Assembly (NCBI GenBank): GCA_037176885.1
Contig: JAWWNJ010000013.1
Span: 1,488,001 to 1,552,000, forward strand
DNA: 64,000 bases
Direction of reading: 5' to 3'
Source: Favolaschia claudopus
Lineage: Eukaryota; Basidiomycota; Agaricomycetes; Agaricales; Mycenaceae
Below, piece after piece: positions 22,889-33,056 of the stretch (within the stretch, counting starts at the first letter, position 1; the number at the start of each line of letters is the position of its first letter). The notes below the pieces were generated by a model. That model ran no database searches and had not been told where the DNA came from. It saw only the letters and a program-made list of their open reading frames with translations. The position numbers were made by a program, and so were the translations under genes.

Positions 22889-24804
22889 TCACTCGATCTT
22901 CCTGCGCCGGTAGTGAATACTTTTGGGATCCTTGGGCATCAGAATAAGGGTCTACGTGAATGAACGTCAGGGAATGAAAAGAAAATCGCAGAAACGACGT
23001 ACATGGTAATTGTGTTCGGGTACAGGGTTCGGCAGCCGAAGCTCGAGTCGTCGAATAACCGTCGCAATAATCGTGCCAATCTGCAAGTACGCAAACTAAG
23101 AACAGAGATCTTGTTCAATGGCACCCATGGGAGATAACAAACAACCCACCTGCTCGCCAATACACCTATGCTTACCAGCACCGAACGGCTGATACGGGCT
23201 CTCCGTTCCCTTGCTCACCACACCGAACCCATAATCGATCTTCTCCCCCGCCTCATCCGTGTACGCATGGAGCGCCTGAGCGGCCACGCCATCCGCATCG
23301 TTCCACCTCGACGGCTGCCATTGCGCGCCGTCTTTCCAGATGCGCGAGTCGACCTGGGAGATGAGCGGCGAGGCGAGGACGTATGTGTCTTTTGGGACGA
23401 CGTAGATGCCGTCTTTGGACGGGGCTGCAAGGGTGGCCGGGACGGGGACGTCTTCACGGACTTGGCGCATGATGCTATGGATCGGCGGGTGGACGCGGAG
23501 GGTCTCGCGGATGACGGAGTCGAGGATGGGGAGTTGACGGAGGTCTTCGTAGCTCATGGGACGCAGTGATCTATCGGGGTTGCCAAACCGCTTGACCTGT
23601 TCGTTGTACAGAGCATCCCTGCAGTGAACAAGATTTGAGTTACCGCGAACAGTGTTCAGAAAAGGAACTTACGCAACGTCGGGTCGAGATGCAAGATGCA
23701 ACATCGCCCAGGCGAGGGTAGCAGAGCTGGTGTGCTGTCCGCCCATGAGGAGCGCAATCAGGAGGTGGGCGATCTCGTGGTCCTTGAGCTTGTCGCCGTT
23801 GCGATATTTCTGGTCGAGCAGTGAAGCGATCATGTCGTAGTGGTGGTCTCCGTCGGGATTATGCTTCCTGCGCGTGATGATATCGACATAAAAGTCGCTC
23901 ATCTTCTTCTGAGCGCGGTCGCGCTTGCGGTAGCTTTCGAGAGGAAGGTTGGCGAAGAGGAAGTTGAGGGGCGTGAAACCACCGTCGAGGTCAGCGTAGA
24001 GTTGCGAGAAGGTCTTGTTGAGACTTCCGCGGACCTCTGGACCTTGAAGCGTGCGGGAGGCGGTTAGGATGGTGATTTCTGCCATGCCGCGGATGGCGTC
24101 GAAGCTGCCCCACTCGTTAATGTCGTTGTCCTGGTACGTGCGGAAGCTGGGGTCCTTCTTCATGTATTCGTCGACCTCGTCTTCGATCATGCCAACATAG
24201 GCGCGGAATTTCTCTGTTGTAAGGCCAAACTTGACGAACTTTTTCTGCTGCATGAAGACCTCGTTGGGGCAGTCATAGAGGACGTCCTTGCCAAACACCG
24301 GCGTCGTCAAATGCTGGAAGGTGTATTAGCATATGGTATGAGCACTTGTATGAATGACGCACAGTGTATGCGCCTTCGGCATTGAACGCGATCGACTTCC
24401 CGCCTAGGACAAAGTTGCTTCCTTTGGGGGATAGCGCGACGGTGACCTTGCGACCGAGGAGAATGAAGGTGAAGACATTCCCGTACTGCGCCGCGTGAGG
24501 AGTAGTTTGGGACGACGGAAAACGAACGCACCCGTTCCTGACAAGTCTGGAAGAAGTTAATTGGGTCGTTGCCGTACCATATAGCAGAGCCAATGATTGG
24601 AAGCCAGTGGAAGACGAGGGGCGGGTCTGAACCTTTTCTAGGAGCAATTTTTTGCCAGATGACGTTGAAGAAGATGGCCAAGATGGGAGTGTTGACGAGG
24701 GTGAGAATCATCCAGCGAAAGCTAGGGACCTGCTGAGCCTGTGCGAGATTGCCTGACCAGACATAGGAGAGTGGATTGGAGGCGTTGAAGGCAGAGTATG
24801 ACAT
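22889..24804 (-). CDS. ERG11: Lanosterol/eburicol 14-alpha-demethylase CYP51
   Basis: ER-membrane cytochrome P450 that removes the 14-alpha-methyl group in ergosterol synthesis; it is the azole target. N-terminal anchor: RWMILTLVNTPILAIFFNVI. Substrate-recognition block YGNVFTFILLGRKVTVALSP and GKSIAFNAEGAYTHLTTPVF, then GKDVLYDCPNEVFMQQKKFV. I-helix: LLMGGQHTSSATLAW. ExxR: ETLRVHPPIHSIMR. Heme loop: [20 protein letters not shown], with the axial Cys in the exon junction region near 23155. The C-terminus ends PKDPKSIHYRRRKIE. All are CYP51 signatures. The start at 24804 (MSYSAFNASNPLSYVW) precedes the anchor. Five or more introns. A 39-bp-period tandem repeat sits 37-106 bp upstream of the start codon. 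Confidence 0.95.
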
Positions 24805-24840
24805 GGTGGGTTGGGGTGAGAAGGAACGCTCCGAGGACGC

Positions 24841-24910
24841 GACATATTTGAGGCCATTTTTTTTATCGAACCATGTCTAGACATATTTGAGGCCATTTTT
24901 TATCGAACCA
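24841..24910. repeat. Two-copy tandem repeat in the CYP51 promoter
   Basis: Two near-identical units, 24841-24873 and 24880-24910, both GACATATTTGAGGCCATT followed by a T run and ATCGAACCA, with a six-base spacer; the period is 39 bp. They differ only in length of the T run (8 versus 6). Just beyond, 24918-24933 is a short hairpin (CCGTGC-TCC-GCACGG). Positions are -37 to -106 of the CYP51 start codon. Confidence 0.85.
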
Positions 24911-24956
24911 CTAGCTGAACCCGTGCTCCGCACGGAAAAAAATGTTCTTGATGAGA

Positions 24957-25115
24957 GTGTTGACAGAGAGCTCAATTTTGTCAGTGCTAGCCACCTCGCC
25001 TTGAATTTTCGGAAACTTTCTGAATTGTGTACTTTGCATTACTTCGACTGTCCGAAGGGTTGGTAGATTCTGAGACAAGTCGGTCTACGGCGTGTGGAGA
25101 GCGGCTCTGTTTTCA
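24957..25115. repeat. Left arm of an inverted duplication, outer part
   Basis: This stretch matches the reverse complement of 28438-28560. The best-preserved core is TTGAATTTTCGG...TGCATTAC..CGACTGTCCGAAG..TTGGTAGATTCTGAGACAAG. In the plus direction both copies can be read as the end of an open frame: LALNFRKLSELCTLHYFDCP then KGW and stop. The arm continues at 26031 after an insertion. Confidence 0.75.
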
Positions 25116-26030
25116 CGTCGAACCAGAAATTTAAACGCTTACGGTCGACGAACGCGGCGCTAGTGCGTAACCATGAGACGAAGCGGGTTTGATTGGCATT
25201 TCTTGCTTTGTCTCGCTGACGTGTCCCAAAGCGACACGTTGTCTCGGGCTACGCGCGGCGAATTTCTGGTAAGTCGCCGATTGCGTTCGGAAGCGGGATC
25301 CATGGTCACTGACGGGAAGCGACAGGTTGGAGGTGGCGCGGAAACGAGTCGGCGGGATTGGTCTTGATCGAAGAATTGCGACAGGCAGGCGGGATTCGGG
25401 CGGCCCCGCTAGATGAGATGGAGATGGCAAAAATATAGTTATATCGATAGTCGTACGCACAGTTTCTGCCTGCTGGTAAACCCGTTTCCCTTCATTTTGT
25501 TGGCCCGCTCACGACTTGAGCGTATATTCAAAAGTCAGAGTGAATTCGCGTGGGGGTGGGAAAGAAGCTGCGTGAACGTCCTTGCAGGCGTAGCGGCAAA
25601 ATGGAGAGTGAGAAGGAGAAAAGAGAGCGAAATTCGGTCCGCGCAAAGTGCTTGAGAGGGATCTGCGGCTTTGAGTGATGAAGGACTCGAGTGTGCCGGG
25701 AGTGTAAGCGTTGAGCTGGAGAGCGTGCGGGCCAGGGGCGTAGTTGGGTCGTGGTGGAGGAAGAGAAGGAGGTTGTTCACGGCGGTCACGACGAGGCGGC
25801 AAGCGAAAGAACGGCGGAAGATATTTATTCAGATGGACTACAGGTACGCTGCACAAGGCCGGCATGCAACAAGCCTACACTATAGTGGAGGTTGAGGACA
25901 CTGGTGGGGTCGAGGTAATAGCCGCAGGCGAGCAGTGAGAAGGATACGGAGAGGACCATGGAAGGGGGAAGGCGAGGGAGATGTGTTCAGCTGCCCAAAG
26001 AAACGGTGAATCATGTCCTTGAGGATGTAA
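25116..26030. other. Insertion splitting the left repeat arm
   Basis: About 915 bp absent from the matching arm at 28.4 kb, inserted between sequences equal to ...GAGAGCGGCTC and TAAGAGGTCCGAA.... No target-site duplication or terminal inverted repeats are visible. It contains the gene fragment at 25889-25975. Minus-strand frames at 25509-25865 are proline-rich and probably not genes. Confidence 0.5.
25889..25975 (-). pseudogene. Exon fragment copied from the 2.3-kb four-helix membrane-protein gene
   Basis: On the minus strand this reads VLSVSFSLLACGYYLDPTSV then LNL, against VLSVSFSMLAWGYYRQVLDP-TSVVN of the gene at 2275-3759. DNA identity is high over about 85 bp and includes the sequence around the original intron acceptor, so the copy is at DNA level. 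Three residues (RQV) are missing and no other exon is recognisable. Confidence 0.55.
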
Positions 26031-26165
26031 GAGGTCCGAACAGGTATGGAAGGAAGGAACAAGTGCAGTGGGAGGCATCGACAAAGTGACTTTGGAGGAT
26101 GCAGCGGCGGAGCAGCAAAAGAGGGGAACGTTAACTATATCGCTCCTCCTGTTCTCTCCATGCTT
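26031..26165. repeat. Left arm of the inverted duplication, inner part
   Basis: Matches the reverse complement of 28295-28437, including ACAAAGTGACTTTGGAGGATGCAGCGGCGGAGCAGCAAAAGAGG. In the right arm this DNA is the 5' leader of the SGNH gene. Here no reading frame follows, so only the leader was duplicated. Confidence 0.75.
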
Positions 26166-26420
26166 CTATCTCGTCCCGAGCGTCGACTGCCTACAGCCAT
26201 CGCAGCCATCGGTCTCTCTATAGTCGAGGTTCATGATTCTGCGGTGTTGACGAAAGGTATGAAGAGTGCGCAATCAGTTGTTCAACATGCAAAGATTGTG
26301 TGAGCGGCATACAAGTACAATGTAATATGAACGACTACCCCCAGAGAGCCGCAAAGTGATAATAAGTAATACCATACGATAGTCTATGACTGTGCTAGCA
26401 AAAACAAAGCAATCGCCCAC

Positions 26421-28278
26421 TTACGTCGCGAAGATACCAATGATTTTGAATATCGGCACGCCCTTGCCCTCCTCGCCCATCAACTGACACTCAACATAAT
26501 GCGACCCTCTCGACACAAACCGGTCAATATAATGCAACACCGCCGTCGCATCCCCCACATCCGCCGCATTCTCCATCGTCTTCGCCCCCGCGACGTTATC
26601 ATCCACCCAACACTGCACCGCGCTGCCCTCGCCGACCACGCTGAAAGGCTCCTTAAGATAATACACCGCGACGTCGCCCGCGCCGACCATGATCGGGACA
26701 CGGAGCTTGCTCGTTGGGAGCGTGGAGTAGAAGTAGTGCGCTTTGGTGTGGAGGGAGCTGCTGCCCGTGGTGGGGTGGTACGCGTGCCAGCCGGAGCCGT
26801 AGAAGAGGGACGGCGGCAGAGGGTTGATCAGGTCGTTCGCGGAGACGCAGAACGGCGCGATCTCCTCGAACTCGCGGTCGGCCTTCGGCCGGGTGGAGAT
26901 GCGCGTCCGGGGGACGTTGAGCGGGCCGTGCGGGAGGGTGCCAGAGGAGGAGGAGTGTGCTGCGCCGCCAGCGAGCTTCGCGTTCTCGGCGGCGTTGTCC
27001 GAGTCTTCCTTGGCGCCGGGCACGCCTTTGCGCTGCCCCAAACCGCCCAGAGGACCGAGACCGTCGCCGGCAGCAGGCGGGTCAAACGCACTACGCAGGG
27101 GCACGGCGTCGAAAGAGGTGCCGGTCGCGACGCCCCACGCGGTGCAGATCTGCGACTCCACGTACGCGATGAGCGCCTCCGCAATGAGCTCGTGCCCATT
27201 CGGGGACGCCAGCACCTGGTCGGCGTACAGCTTCGCGATGGAGTCGGGGGACTGCATATAGTCGTGGTACACCATCGGCTTGATGCTGATGTGCGGGACG
27301 TCGTAGAACTGCGCGACGGTGCTGTGGATGCTGTCGGGGCCGGAGTAGCCGTAGACGGCGTGGGTTTCGGGGCTGAAGTGGCCGAGGAGGAGGACAGCGG
27401 GTGCGTCGGGGCGGATGAGGATGGAGCGGATGAGGACTTCGAAGTTGTCTTGGGCTTCCTGATTAGCGCGGTCATCCACGTCGAGCTCTACGACGACGAG
27501 GTCGGTCGAGTCGGGGATGTGGTGTGTGCTGCAGAAGGCAAAGTATTCGGAGCTGGTGCGGCGCATGGCACCGTTGGTGAGTTCGGAAGCTGGGTGAGGG
27601 AAAACCGTGTTCCACCACTGGAAGAATCGTGAAGGGTAGCATTTGGGGGCTATCGGGTCGTCTCCGGCACCATGGCAGGCAGAGACTGCAAAGTAGGATC
27701 AGCGCTGTGAAGGTAGCAAATACTTAGAATGAATGAGTTGGCGTATAAGATTCTGGTGAACAGATTCGAGGACACTGGTCGGAGTACCAACACCACCAAA
27801 CGAGTCAACGCCGACCGATTCTCCCAAGCAACGCCACGTCGCGTATCCCCAAAGGAAGAAATAAAAAGGAGCGAAGAGAACACAACTCACCTGAACCCCC
27901 AATAATGCTTATCGTCACCGGCTGACCCGTCAAAGCCTTGTTCAGAACACGCTGAATACGAGCCCCGCTTCCAAGATGCAGTCTTGTCTTTCCCAGAGTA
28001 ACCGCGCCGTGTTTGAGGCCTATCTCGTCACCGGGACCATAAACTGGACAAAACTCGAAAGGGTTGGGCGAGGCTTCGGAGGCATTTAGATAGTTCCTCG
28101 GGGTGAGATTGAGGTTAGAGAAGGTGTAAGTCGGGGTAGCGGACGAGGGGACGATAGGGACAATATAGTGGGTGAAGGTGATGAGGAAGAGAAAGAGAGA
28201 GAGGATGAGCCAGATACGGTTTGTGACGCCGAAAGTGCGCTGGCTGAGGCGGGATACCTTGTCGTTGTCTGAGCCCAT
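26421..28278 (-). CDS. SGNH-hydrolase-like type II membrane protein (CAP64-like)
   Basis: Two exons (27891-28278 and 26421-27685) give 550 residues; the intron is unusually long at about 205 bp. A short basic cytosolic end (MGSDNDKVSRLSQRTFGVTN) precedes one membrane helix (IWLILSLFLFLITFTHYIV), so the body is lumenal. An SGNH block I is likely at SIIGGSVSACHGAGDDP, split by the intron, followed by CYPSRFFQWWNTVFPHPASE. Other blocks: DLVVVELDVDDR, AVLLLGHFSPET, YDVPHISIKPMVYHDYMQSP, and DQVLASPNGHELIAEALIAY, in which a D/H pair could complete the triad. The C-terminal half is a beta-rich extension (GSGWHAYHPTTG, LRVPIMVGAGDVAVYYLKEP). It resembles basidiomycete proteins named after Cryptococcus CAP64, linked with polysaccharide modification. 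Function is inference. ATG 28278 is chosen over 28353, which lies in the repeat. Confidence 0.75.
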
Positions 28279-28294
28279 GTTCGAGGGATGGCGG

Positions 28295-28560
28295 GAGAGA
28301 ACAGGAGGGGCGATATACGGTTCCCCTCTTTTGCTGCTGCTCCGCCGCTGCATCCTCCAAATTCACTTTGTGGATGTTTGAGCCAGCTGTCACTAAACTT
28401 GTTCCTAACTTCCATGTTCGCAACTTATTCGGACCTCTTAGAGCCGCTCTCCAGACGCCTTGTCTCAGAATCTACCAACTCTTCGGACAGTCAAAGTAAT
28501 GCAACGCACAAAACTCACCGAGTTCCCGAAAATTCAAGGCACAATGATTACTGAAACAGG
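28295..28560. repeat. Right arm of the inverted duplication, upstream of the SGNH gene
   Basis: Reverse-complement partner of 24957-25115 plus 26031-26165. On the minus strand the outer part reads CALNFRELGEFCALHYFDCP then KSW and stop, parallel to the other arm, with a possible acceptor (ttcag) just before it. This may be the last exon of a lost neighbour gene. Confidence 0.75.
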
Positions 28561-30665
28561 AAACTACATTCCTAGGTGAACCCATACAGCAGACAAGCAG
28601 ATGAAGGCTCGGGGCCAATTTGCAGAGCCATACAGGCAACTGACTCTGGTCAAAATACTTGAGAATGGCAAAGCTCAAGCTGGCGACGTAGGGCGAAATA
28701 GAAGGACATATAAAAGAAATGCATTCTTCCTCATTGCGAGACCAGGATTCACGAATTGCAGAGTTGGATTCCAACCCTGTTTTTGTATGTCCCGTCTCTC
28801 CTCACAATCTCCTCTTGAACGGTGTGGTAATTTCAAGCTCGTCACCCTCTTCCCTCCTTGATCTCCGTCTCTTTGAGGGTGTTGTAGCAGCGCAGCCATG
28901 GTTTTGCCCATGCTCTCTTGTACATACAGTACAGTACAGGGCTTGTGCACGTGTCATCCAGGAGCAAGGAGACAAGAAAGAGACTTAGATCGGATAGCTC
29001 ATAGAACCACAAGTCATTTACAACACACCTTTTCGTTGTTCAACGAATCAAACAAGAGGTAGTATATTGAAACAAGTTGAACAGGAAATAGAGAAACGAC
29101 GGGGAACAGAAAGCACAGCGAGGTTGTAAAGTTTGTCAATCTAAAACCTGTATGGGGGCGTGCATGTCGCTCGGATAAAAAGGGCAACGATATCCACTCG
29201 TAGAAAGGGACACCGAAAGAAATCAGATCAAGAACACCGAAGAAAAGGTGAAGGAACTGACCAGTCGAGGGTGTTAGCCATAAACGGAAATTTCGCTAAT
29301 TATATGGTCCCAAAAAGGAACGCAGTGATGCGAAGCACCCAGGGAACATGATTCGACACAAGGGAGTTGAAGAGCATGTCAGGGAAGTGACTCACGCCGT
29401 TTGAGCAGCTCGCACGTTGGATCAGGTGTTTTTTAACCTCAAAAACTGCTGCGTTGGTGTCAAGAACGCTGATTTCCATGTTTTTAGCCTCAGAGAGCGT
29501 GTCAGTGAGGTATTTGGATAGTTTATGGAACACACAAGCTATCACCCGGATTTGCCACGCAAAAAAAAAACCTGCTTTTTTTCACCTTGAAAACACTGAT
29601 TTTGATGTGTCTGACGAGTTTTCGGCCTCCATCATGTGCACGCAGCTTTGACCTTGACGTTCAATACGTCAGGGTCAGGTGGAAGCGTGGAACAGCGGAC
29701 TATAAGCTCACTCGAGGACCCGAGCGAAGCCAGGGAGCATGCCAGCTCGGGGAGTTTTGTTTTGGGACCAACAGAGGAGGCGCACAGTGTTCTTTTTGGT
29801 TTTTCGGACGCTATAGATGGGCACCGTATTGATGTATGATATTTGGGTATGACTTTCCGACTTTGAAGGGTATTAGGGAGCTATGGTGTGGATGGCGGGT
29901 CGCGGAATGTTCATTTGAAGTTGCTAGGATCGGGTCGGCTCCAGATGGACGTCGAACGTACGGATTTGGGTGACTGCTGCTGTACGGGGTAGGTGGTGTT
30001 TATGTTTAGGCAGATGTAGGGCTGTTGTCTGTTGGTCCGTGCGGAGGCGCCGGACTAGTGCTGACAAGACACAGAGCTCTGACTGATGGATGATTTGGTT
30101 TGTATTTGTCGGTGGGGATCCGAGCTGATAGCGCTGATAGCCCATACCCAACAGGACTTCGAGTAAATGCAAAATCTCAAGACCATTTGTGACTTGACAG
30201 ACAAAAAGATGATGATCGCATTGAGGAACAGTCGCCAGACAGGTTTTGAATGGTTCACAAGCACAGAGCATGCCAGTGGTATACGCAGCACAGCGGCTCA
30301 CAGCGGCTATCCTTGCGGCAAGTTGTTGGTGGTTTATATTGAGACAGACGAAAAGGGAGCGTGAGATTCTGATATGGAACGGTCTGGACGGTGATAGCCG
30401 AGCGGAGTTTTAAAAGCTTCGGACAGGCGCAATCTTATACTTAAAAAACAAGACATTTTTGACAGTTGACTGATGGTTGGCTTGTGGGAAAATTAAAAGG
30501 CTTGGAGACGTCTGGGCCGATCGATGTGGTGTCACCTACCATCACTCGACGCGCCAGGATGTTTTGCCCGCGAAAGTGGCTTGTGCATACCCAACGACAG
30601 CAAAGTGCATTGTAGCATCTATTACTAGCAACTCTAGCAACCAATATACAGTGAATATGTGGTCC

Positions 30666-30930
30666 AATAGCGCTTGATCGTCATACAATGGGGCCTAACT
30701 CTTGAAATATACTGCGAACAAAATCTACAACTAATCTCGTGAGCTGGCACATCCGAGGCCAAATATTCTCGAGGTAGGCCGTCCATCATTGTCTGGAGGT
30801 ATTCCTTGAGGTTTCCAGCCAGGAGCGACGCGTCGACGCGCAAAATTATATGAGAGGAGAGAGTGATGGTAGGTGGGTACACATCGACCGGCCCAGACGT
30901 TCCTCCGTCAAAAAATTCTCCCAGGCTCAA
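30666..30930 (-). other. Possible exon of an unidentified gene
   Basis: The minus strand is open with protein-like composition: SLGEFFDGGTSGPVDVYPPT, ITLSSHIILRVDASLLAGNL, KEYLQTMMDGLPREYLASDV and PAHEIS. No start codon or partner exon can be placed with confidence. An exact 15-base inverted repeat (30892-30906 with 31003-31017, CCCAGACGTTCCTCC) overlaps its upstream end. It could be chance. Confidence 0.22.
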
Positions 30931-31017
30931 AAATCAATCAGCTGTCAAAAATGTCATTCATTCACTATATATGGAAAGACCTCCGGCTGCAAGGAATGAG
31001 GAGGAGGAACGTCTGGG
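30892..31017. repeat. Exact 15-bp inverted repeat
   Basis: CCCAGACGTTCCTCC at 30892-30906 is the exact reverse complement of 31003-31017, with a 96-base loop. It could form a hairpin. No function is evident. Confidence 0.7.
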
Positions 31018-31658
31018 TTTCCGAGACTAGGAAGATGAGGGAAGATGCCACGCAACTCTTGATCGAGGCTTGATCTCTTCCAGCTTCGAACATAGTTTCG
31101 AACACGGAACCTTGACTATGCGCGGCCCAGCACTTCGTTTTCAGAGTAAAAGTCGGGTCCGCACTGAGCAGTCACAGTAAACTCTACTTATGTAGAGCCG
31201 ACCCGAGTGCTAACGTGGTTCAAGCCAAGTACTCTCAAGACGTGGCGTGATCCAAACCCCCGGCGATTTCCTGGCGGAGTTCGAAAAGGCTTCAGACACA
31301 CGTTATTTTATAAAGAGTGAAAAAAATATAAAAATTAAAATAAAAAAAATAAAGAGGGTGAAGTTCGGCGGGGTACGGCAGTTGCCGCGGCGTATCCGAA
31401 TAGGCCATCGAGCTCCACCGAGCCACCTTGTCCTCAACGGTCATCACCCATGTCTTGCTTCTTATAGTGCTCGTCAATTTTTCTGGTCCATCTTTTCTCC
31501 TCTACTTGGCAAACTCTGAGAGGCGCCGATTACATTGTCTACCTGGTCGTAGTTCTCCGTCTCCAATTTGGAGATCTCCCTTCATTCCTGGACTTTCATA
31601 CTTTCTTATCGCCTTCTGGGAGCCGGTTTCTCTTACGCTGAACTCTGCAGAGTCCGCC

Positions 31659-33056
31659 ATGTTCTCTCTACTTTTCCTGACGATGCTCGCAATGACTACC
31701 GTAAATGCTCTTCCATTTCGACGATTTCAAACCCGGGTGGACGCCGCCGGCGATCTCACGCCGTCCACTGCCTCTGAGAACGCCACTGCGGGCTGCAGTC
31801 AGGCTTCAAGTTGGCAGTTTGACGACACCAACCATGCCAATATCACAATGGGGGATCGGTCTTTCCTCGTCCACATTCCAGCTAACTACGATCCGACGAC
31901 ACCTCATGCACTGGTCGTCTCTTTCCATGGCTTCAAGGCAAACGCAAAGAAACAAGAAAAGATCTCTGGCCTTTCCGAGAGGGGACTTAGGTTAAACGGC
32001 AAGGTAATTCGCGGTCGTAGCCGTCCAGTACTCAGTCGTTCGAGCTAATGGCTTCTAGGGTATCGTCGCGGTGTATCCCGATGGTCAGTTTGGGCCGGGT
32101 AAGAACGGCAATGAGAGTATACGGGCTTGGCAAGGAGCTCCATATTCTCCCGTATGTCTTGCAATACTCTTTCCATTTCTGTAGACTCATTGAGACCGGC
32201 TCTCCAGCCCGGTGTCGACGATGTGAGCACGTTTTCACATTTCTCTTGACACCGATCAAGAGCTCATCTCAATTCACAGATCGCATTCACGCAACAAATG
32301 GTCCAGCAACTATCCGACAACCTCTGCTTAGATTCTAACCGATTCTACGCCTCGGGCAAAAGCAATGTAAGGACGCAGTCATCCACGTTTGTGGAGCACC
32401 ATCGCTAAATTTTGTTGATACAGGGCGGCGGCTTCACCAATTTACTCGCATGTACGCCAGCCACGGCCAGCTTATTTGCCGCCTTCGCTCCCGTTTCCCC
32501 AGCCCTCTACGCTGGTGCCAATCCAGCGGACTGCAATCCTGGCCGACCTGTCCCGATCATAAACTTCCACGGTCTCGCAGATAAGGTCGGTCGAACCAGG
32601 CTCCCACGAGCACCAGCAAACTCAAACATACGTCTAGATCATCCCCTTCGGTGGCCAAGACGCCGACCGTAAAGGCAGGACGGAGTGTGCGTCTGCGTCT
32701 CCATATCCGCATCATCGAGTCTGACCAATGCATGGACTACAGACGCGACGCCCAACATCACTGAATACCGCGAAGCATGGGCAAACCGTAATGGCTGCGC
32801 AGACATCACAGCCAAACAGGCTGCTGCGGGCGATAATCTCGGTTTCAACGCCAAAGTGTCGCACCCTCACACGGACACCACACTGAAGGAGTCCGCTTGC
32901 TCGGCGAGTAACCTGCAGGCGGTGGTCAACGGCTTCACTGTGAAGGAACTGGGACATTCGTGGCCTAGTACGCTGGGGTTGGATGGGGGTGTTACGACGT
33001 TCAACGCGACGACGGCCAATATTATGCCGTTCTTTGATGCGCATACGTTGGGATAG
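31659..33056 (+). CDS. Feruloyl esterase / PHB depolymerase-like secreted esterase, copy 2 (complete)
   Basis: Secreted alpha/beta hydrolase with a signal peptide (MFSLLFLTMLAMTTVNALPF). The mature enzyme starts with a Ser/Thr-rich stretch, then CSQASSWQFDDTNHANITMG. The oxyanion-hole block is LVVSFHGFKANAKKQEKISG; then VAVYPDGQFGPGKNG. The nucleophile motif GKSNGGGFTNLLACTP is split by the intron at about 32366-32423. HGLADK, IIPFGGQDADRKGRTEY and ATPNITEYREAWANRNGC follow; the Y-A junction needs an intron from gtgcgtctg near 32686 to about 32741, which removes an apparent stop. The catalytic-His block is VKELGHSWPST. The end is FFDAHTLG. Likely acts on esterified phenolic acids in plant cell wall, but PHB-depolymerase-like substrates are possible. 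Paralog of the copy at 23-803. Confidence 0.87.

Larger units (their letters stand above)
28561..31658. other. Gene-poor region between SGNH gene and esterase copy 2
   Basis: About 3.1 kb without a confident gene. 29140-29260 resembles 35440-35585 (shared ...AAATCAGATCAAGA...GGAACT.ACCA). 29700-29735 carries a GAGCGAAGCCAGGGAGCATGC motif that recurs in altered form near 59125. A possible exon at 30666-30930 is listed separately. 31315-31355 is nearly pure A/T. The last few hundred bp should be the promoter of the esterase gene. Confidence 0.45.

Noticed and set aside
15894..24804. A secondary-metabolite cluster formed by MFS transporter, Zn2Cys6 regulator and P450
   Set aside because: The P450 is CYP51, a housekeeping sterol enzyme, and no backbone synthase, terpene cyclase or tailoring enzyme is nearby.
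26499..27632. A 377-codon plus-strand open frame
   Set aside because: It lies antisense to the SGNH gene, which has clear conserved blocks. The frame is Arg/Val-rich and typical of an antisense shadow in GC-rich coding DNA.
32686..32742. Apparent in-frame stop in esterase copy 2 (and the same at about 462 in copy 1)
   Set aside because: A normal-sized intron starting gtgcgt and ending ag removes the stop in both copies and gives the family sequence YATPNI.
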